From positions 108,406,102-108,470,101 of the forward strand of contig NC_081861.1 in NCBI RefSeq assembly GCF_963259705.1: DNA of 64,000 nt, in the 5' to 3' direction. Origin of the DNA: Myotis daubentonii (Eukaryota > Chordata > Mammalia > Chiroptera > Vespertilionidae). Positions within the stretch are counted from its first letter, which is position 1; the number at the start of each line of letters is the position of its first letter. The notes under the pieces were generated by a model. That model did no database searches. It was not told the DNA's origin and saw only the letters and a program-made list of their open reading frames with translations. Of this stretch, positions 58,358 to 64,000 are shown piece by piece. A program made the position numbers and the translations under genes.

Positions 58358-59199
58358 AATAAAACTGAACACTCAGTCTGAACACTCAGGCTAACAGCCT
58401 CATGTTTCTTATCTGTCACATATCTACTTAAGCAAATGCATTTAAAAATGGATCTTTCAAATTCAACAGGAAGGTCTTAGTTCAAACTTTTGGGGTGTAG
58501 TAAACAAGTCAACAGTAAACCTACTTGGGCTTGCCATGAAATTTCTTTTGAGCAATTTCCATCTCAGCTTCTTTCTCTGCTTTGATGTTCTGTATCTGAT
58601 AGATTCATTTCTTACTTGAATAATCCTTATTTAAATCTTTGATCCATTTTGCTGCGGAGTCTACAAAACTCAAATTGTACAAATAGCACAGAAAATAGGC
58701 ATCCGTGTTGAATCAGGGCAATAATAATCTCTCTTCTATTTCTAATGCCCTTCATGACTATGTTCAGTATTATGTGGGTCTTTCTGAATGCAGACACAAT
58801 AAAAACTTCTAGATCACTTTCATGGGTTGAAAATATGTGCAGAACCATCTTCCTAGAAATAGTCATTTATGCTATTTTCCTGCTTTCTCACACTGTCTTG
58901 TAAAATAGTCCTTCAGCTAACACTCTTTCAGCTTAGTATTTTACTACCTACAAGCTTTCAGTATCAACTATAAATTGGGATGCAGCTGGGAGAGTTACTC
59001 TGCAGAATCTCCAATAATTTATAAAAATGTTACAGAAACTAAAACACTAAACACTGATTCTTGGGAGAGCCTACTGCAAAAATCTCCCCCATGCAACTAA
59101 AGAATTCATTTAAAACACCCGTTCCTTCCTTCCTGTGTTTAAACTAGATCTTTATGCATAACTAAACTTTCTCCCCAACCCTGTGGAGAGCAGACATTT
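58358..59199. other. intron 8 stretch, mostly unassigned
   Basis: No exon is confirmed. On the minus strand two overlapping frames look partly peptide-like (an 80-codon ORF at 58627-58866 and NIKAEKEAEMEIAQKKFHGK near 58525), but stops separate them and I recognise no family. Confidence 0.35.
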
Positions 59200-59560
59200 T
59201 TTTAAAGCAGTCTTTGGTATAAAATGTTATCAAAGGCTTTTTCAAAATCTAAGTGTTCACTGGCTCCCCTTTGTTCACACCTGATTTATTCCTCTCAAAA
59301 ACCCTGTTAAGATGGCTGAGGTATAACTACTTCACACAAATTATGTTCTTTCCTCCTGTGAGTTATATGTTCAATAATTTCACCTTTCAACTATTTATTA
59401 CAAAACTGACTATCAGGTCAAATAGCCTTATTTTTGTGTGGTTCCTGGATTCCTTTAAACTAGGCACCCGTCTATACCTTCTCCATACCACCCAATTCAA
59501 TTGATTTCCTTTAACTGCTCTTCCTAACTAAACCCCAACTCAAGACTGACTATGTCATTT
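59200..59560 (+). repeat. CR1/L3 LINE fragment
   Basis: GTTATCAAAGGCTTTTTCAA, AATCTAAGTGTTCACTGGCT, CCCCTTTGTTCACACCTG and TCTCAAAAACCCTGTTAAGA keep the order of the conserved CR1/L3 3' region. Very old. Confidence 0.6.
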
Positions 59561-61981
59561 TAAATGGATATGGTTCCCACACAAAAGTGACCCAGGCTTC
59601 TGCGATCCCAGATATTTTCACTTTTTACCTTTGTTGGCACATATCTATTCAATAGTGAAATAAAAGAAAGGATAGTCACTTGTGTTAGCCAACTCCTAGG
59701 TAAGGGCTGCAGCCTTCTCAGTCCAAAGGTTAATGTTACTAGCCTGGGATTGAAGTTAGGGCTGTCAGCCATGATTCATCTAGGCCTGTGAATAAGATTG
59801 AATTTGTTCAAAGCAACCAACTAGCTACTGCATTGCACTTTCACAATAAATGCTAAATATGTCACGGAATTAGCCTTCTATTAAGCATATGAGACAAATG
59901 ACTTTATTAAGTGTAACAACTAGAGAAAAGTTAAAAACTATACTATGCGGTAAAGACTTGTGGTAAAGTCTAGAAGTATTATTGCAAGGGAGTTCAAAGA
60001 AGAGAGAGGTCAACATGTGTTCGAGGAAAAGGAGTTACAGAATGTCAGAACAGGAGGAAACTTTTAAAACAGCTAGACAAATTCCCTGCTGCAGAAAATC
60101 AGAGAAGTTAAACTACTTGCCTAAAACCACATAGTTTCTAGCAACCAGAGGTAATGGAAGAACTGATGGCTAGGCCTGAGTCAAACCTTGAAGAGGAACA
60201 GGTTAGAATGTTCAAGGTGGGGGGCAGATTCTAAAAGGTGGTAAGTGAGAGAAAATGCAGAAAGGTAAAACGTGCACAGATACCTGAATGGATACTCAAA
60301 TTGGGGAATAACAGGAAGGTGTTGAAGGATAAAATGATTATGGAATTGGGGTAAAAGGTAGGTAGAAGCATCTGAATCTGATGTGACAGACAACAGAATG
60401 CCACTGGAAGTGACAAGTCAGTTCAATGAAGAAGGCAGACACTGGATACAGGAGGCCAGCTACAGGGATTATAGCAGGAATCCAGGAAGTGATAAGTCCT
60501 GGACCATGGCAGAAGAGTGGAAAATGAAGAAAGTATGGCTTCAAAAAACTGAGAACAACACAGTAATTAGAACAGAGTCAAAGGTTAATCCCAGAATTTC
60601 TAGACTGCCGATTTATGAGAACAAAAATACCACTGGAATGCTTGTGTTTTCCTTAAGGGATGCTCAATTTATACAGTAACTCAAAATCCAAATCTAGTCT
60701 TCCGAGGTGGTATATGCATGGCATAAATTTACTACCTAACATAGTTGCTAACCATGAGTGTGATGCAATGAAGAAGCATTATAAAATGACTATAAAGTAT
60801 TTTTTAAAATCTCAATTTGGTGAAAGATATCATCCTCTTAAATGTAGAGTTATCTATCACAAGGAGTTGCCAAGTGGAAGCCCATGGGATAAAGTCGCTG
60901 GTAGATAAGTTTTGTATGACAATTTAAAAAAAAAAAGAAAAAGAAAAGCTACCATCACATTAATAATCTGGATTTCTGGTTCCTTGGAAAGGAGAAAATC
61001 TGGCAACACTGAGCCTGCAAACTGAGAGCAATGGTTGTATAGCAGCTGCTCCCTTTAGATGCATCCTGTGCTCAACAATTCACCATGATCTCTACTACTC
61101 CTGTTCTCTCCATCCACCCACTTCACTTACTTTCTATGATCTCACTGGCCCCTGTAGATACTGGTCATTGCAATCTCTATGACTCAGATGGTCACTAAGT
61201 TTTTAAAATATTTTTATTTACCTTGCCATGTATGTTCTATGTTAAATGACTATTATTCAAGATATTGCACACTAAAATTTAAAATATAGATATTCTAAAA
61301 TAAAAAGAAATCAATCAAAGAGAGCAAAATGCAAATGTTAACAGAATTGGTAGAATTATAAGAGCATGCATTCATTTTATCAGCTATAGAAAATATAGAA
61401 TAAGTACAAGTATTTGATACTTTGAGGTGGTCACAATTTATTTTTCTGAAAAAGTTTAGGGTGTTTCCATTTCAAATTGACTGCAAAGGTAATAGAGTTA
61501 TTGTGGGAAAGCCTGAGAATTTAGATTTATCTCAGCTTCTGTATTTAGATTTTTAAAAATCTATCTATGAGAGGAGAGCCAGTGATAAATCAAAGTTTAT
61601 ATATTATTTTGAATTCCTCTTACTTAGAATGACACATTTTAAACCTCAGTTATATACCACTCAATACAGAGATATTCTTTATACCTTTCTTACATTTGAA
61701 AGCTAAAAATTTAATTAAATAAAAATATAAATTTGAAAAATTAGCAATGGTCATGTGAAATAAATATCTGGGTGTGTCTAATGACTGAGAGTAAAGACAA
61801 TTCTTGGCTTGTGAATATGTGTTTGTCAAAATTAGATGAAAAAGATAAAATGTCACTTTCAAAGATACAAAATGAAATCATATACTTAAAAAAGACAACT
61901 TGTTTTCTAATTGCAAAAAGTCTTAGATTATTTTCAAAAATAAATTCACTTTATTTTAAAAGGCTCTGACAAGCTGTGCTT
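59561..61981. other. intron 8 stretch with weak repeat traces
   Basis: A MIR-like trace lies near 60090-60180 (GAAGTTAAACTACTTGCCTA). An L2-like reversed trace may cover 60200-60540. An 82-codon ORF at 60660-60908 and a 98-codon ORF at 60383-60679 have no known domain. Nothing else is recognised. Confidence 0.4.
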
Positions 61982-61992
61982 AGAGCTTGTTT

Positions 61993-62568
61993 ATATATAT
62001 ATATATACCTGAGGCCCGGTACCCGGGATTCGCGCACCAGTGGGGGGGGTGGCCTGTGGGGATCAGCCCTGTGTGGGAATAGCTGCTCATCCTGGTCAGC
62101 CGGTCAGCTGGTCAGCCGAGTGGCTGTGGACCCACCCTCTGAGCAGCTGCTCCTGCTGTGGGAGCGCCGTTCATCCCAGTCAGCCGAGTGGGAGCAGCTG
62201 CTCATTCTGGTCCGCCAAGTGGAACTCCCACTGTGGGAGTGCACTGACCACCAGGGGGCGGCTCCTGGGTTGAGCGTCTGCCCCCTGGTGGTCAGTGCGT
62301 GTCATAGTGACTGGTTGACTGGTTGTTCCGCCATTCGGTTGCTGGGCTTTTATTATATAGGATCTTTAATTATTTCAGAGAAGAAGGGAGAGGAAGAGAG
62401 AGATAGAAACATAAATGATGACAGAGAATCATTGATCGGTTGCCTCCTGCATGCCCGCTACTGGGGATCGAGCCCTCAACCCAGGCATGTGCCCTTGACA
62501 GGAATCAAACCTGGGACCCTTCAGTCCACAGGCCGATGCTCTATCCACTGAGCCAAACCAGCTAGGGC
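61993..62568 (-). mobile_element. VES SINE whose tail holds Hel-19
   Basis: The head and middle lie at 62365-62568 (GATGCTCTATCCACTGAGCC, GGGATCGAGCCCTCAACCCA). AGAGCTTGTTT (61982-61992) and AGAGCTGGTTTTT (62569-62581) look like the SINE target duplication, which puts the TA-rich run at 61993-62007 in the SINE tail and the Helitron inside that tail. Confidence 0.85.
62008..62362 (-). mobile_element. Hel-19: Helitron with two CTCF-like motifs
   Basis: Begins CCTGAGGCCCGGTACCCGGG (CTAG degraded) after A62007; ends GGGCTTTTATTATATAGGA before T62363. TGACCACCAGGGGGCGG at 62245-62261 and CTGCCCCCTGGTGGTCA at 62278-62294 face away from each other. Four CAGCTGCTC-type units lie in the body. Confidence 0.93.
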
Positions 62569-62581
62569 AGAGCTGGTTTTT

Positions 62582-64000
62582 ATGTATCAGCAACTATACG
62601 ACATGAGTAGTGGAGATCTACCATTCCTATACATGCAAATATAAAAATCACAAAGCTCAGCAGCAAGGAATTGCTCATTTGTCCCATTGTAATTAAAGTT
62701 AAAAAGAATAAACAGTGTCTGAGAAATATAAAGATTGATCTAATGAGAGGTTTTTTTTCTGTAAGTTTCAAATATTAAACTGCCACTTCAATTAATCCCA
62801 AACAACAGACATTAAAATCAATAGAACTCCAATGGAGTACTGCTTCCAACAATGGGTCAAATTTTACTAAGAGAGCATACCAACACTGTACTCAAATTCA
62901 ACTTTGCCCTGATGACATCAAATTGTATTACAGATAAATTAACAGTAGTGAACATTTTTTTTGCTAGTATCCCTATCCTATAGAGCCTTTAAAAAAGTAA
63001 TTTCAGTGCCTATCAAGGTAGAAATCAGCAGTTGTGATTTTTAATACAGCTGCAAAACAATAGGACCCATTAATAGCTGAACTTTTGACAGCACTATTCA
63101 TGATGATTTATGAGTTTGTATATAATTTGATTATTCTATTAATTCTGCTGATTACTGCTTCAGCTAATAAAGTGAAGGTCGCTTCCAAAATAAATCTTCA
63201 TTACATTTCACAGAAAGTAACTGCTTCCAACTAGCTGTTTTCTTTAATTAAAAACTAATGTAACAAGAAAGAAAATAAACTTTAGGGTTACTACATATGT
63301 TGTTACAAGAGAAATATACTGTGTGCATGTAATGTGCCTAAGAGAAATCCAACAAGACAGAAAGTATCTTCATATTTTCAAAATAGAACTATTTTATACA
63401 TATTCATTTGTACAATTTTTGAAATTATAAGAAAACTGAACCGTATTAATGAGTGAGAATTTGAAAACATATAGAAAATAATCTTTGAAAACATTCCCCA
63501 AATTCATAAATGTAAAATGTAAGGCAATGTTTTCATTTCTAAAATTATGTGTGTGGGATTCTTTATATGGAAAATGAACAGTAGGTCACTGCCTTAAACC
63601 AGAGTTTTTTCTAAAGGTGGCAAGAGACCTTCTCTGCCTCTGAAGAAAAATACTGGGCATAAGGCCCTGACAGCTTTGGCGAGAGATCAGAGGAAAAATG
63701 GCAAGGGCTCACATTAATATATTATTCGCATTTAATCTATTTTTACACACAGAACATTCTGTGTCCTGGATTTAATGCTTCGTTTTATTATTTTTTTTGA
63801 AGTTCTCTAGACCTTCAGCTGAGGTCCTATCATCAAAGCTATTGAATCATACAACTACATCAAACTAATAAAGCAAATTAAACATTATGTATATTTTCCC
63901 ACAGAAGTACAGCAATCCTCAAACAGGAAATCATATTTCAAAAGCTAGAAAAGTTTGCATATGAGAAATTATTGGGGCACAGCGTTGCTGCAAAGAAACA
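62582..64000. other. intron 8, right edge, nothing recognised
   Basis: AT-rich intron without a recognised repeat, exon or RNA gene. The CHM exon 8 sequence expected on the minus strand was looked for and not found. Confidence 0.5.

Noticed and set aside
58500..58870. Peptide-like frames on the minus strand, possible processed pseudogene
   Set aside because: Frames are interrupted, no family is recognised, and part of it is similar to 55.7 kb, which suggests a repeat.
60383..60908. ORFs of 98 and 82 codons
   Set aside because: No domain, no splice context, and weak L2-like traces in the same place.

Overview
This window is vertebrate nuclear DNA from a vesper bat (Vespertilionidae), in the introns of the CHM gene. 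Four short exons on the minus strand encode a continuous piece of Rab escort protein 1 (REP-1, CHM). Their lengths (78, 105, 64 and 97 nt), reading phases and splice sites fit human CHM exons 9 to 12 as I remember them. They lie at 27833-27910, 10750-10854, 10282-10345 and 4707-4803. I found no other host exon. Intron 8 runs off the right edge (over 36 kb), intron 9 is about 17 kb, intron 10 is 404 bp, intron 11 is about 5.5 kb and intron 12 runs off the left edge.

The rest is mostly transposable elements, and these identify the lineage. There are 19 non-autonomous Helitrons (here Hel-1 to Hel-19) with 5' TC and 3' CTAG ends, eight tRNA-derived VES-type SINEs, hAT and piggyBac-type MITEs, a mariner, many L1 fragments and two HAL1 (half-L1) elements with intact ORF1. 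Abundant HeliBat-type Helitrons together with VES SINEs point to a vesper bat. Older L2, MIR, CR1/L3, MLT1-like and ERVL-type remnants form the background.

Layout: 1-4.7 kb has an L1 tail, a mariner, Hel-1 and two VES SINEs. 4.7-10.9 kb has exons 12, 11 and 10 with Hel-2 to Hel-5, L2 and VES. 10.9-27.8 kb (intron 9) has a five-Helitron tandem array (Hel-6 to Hel-10), Hel-11, a related two-Helitron chain (Hel-12 and Hel-13), Hel-14 and an L1 fragment. 27.8-64 kb (intron 8) has an MLT1-like LTR, three large internally deleted L1s, an ERVL-type LTR, a HAL1-in-L1-in-hAT nest, Hel-15 to Hel-19, three small hAT MITEs, a piggyBac-like MITE, L2, a full-length HAL1 and a VES whose tail holds Hel-19.

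No tRNA, rRNA, CRISPR array or bacterial or phage gene was seen. Most long ORFs here are shadows of GC-rich Helitron minisatellites or fragments of L1. The most interesting signals are the chained Helitrons that moved as a block, the paired CTCF-like motifs in one Helitron group, promoter-like motifs in Helitron ends and bodies, and the intact HAL1 pair. All repeat assignments come from reading the sequence and remembered family features; no database search was run.
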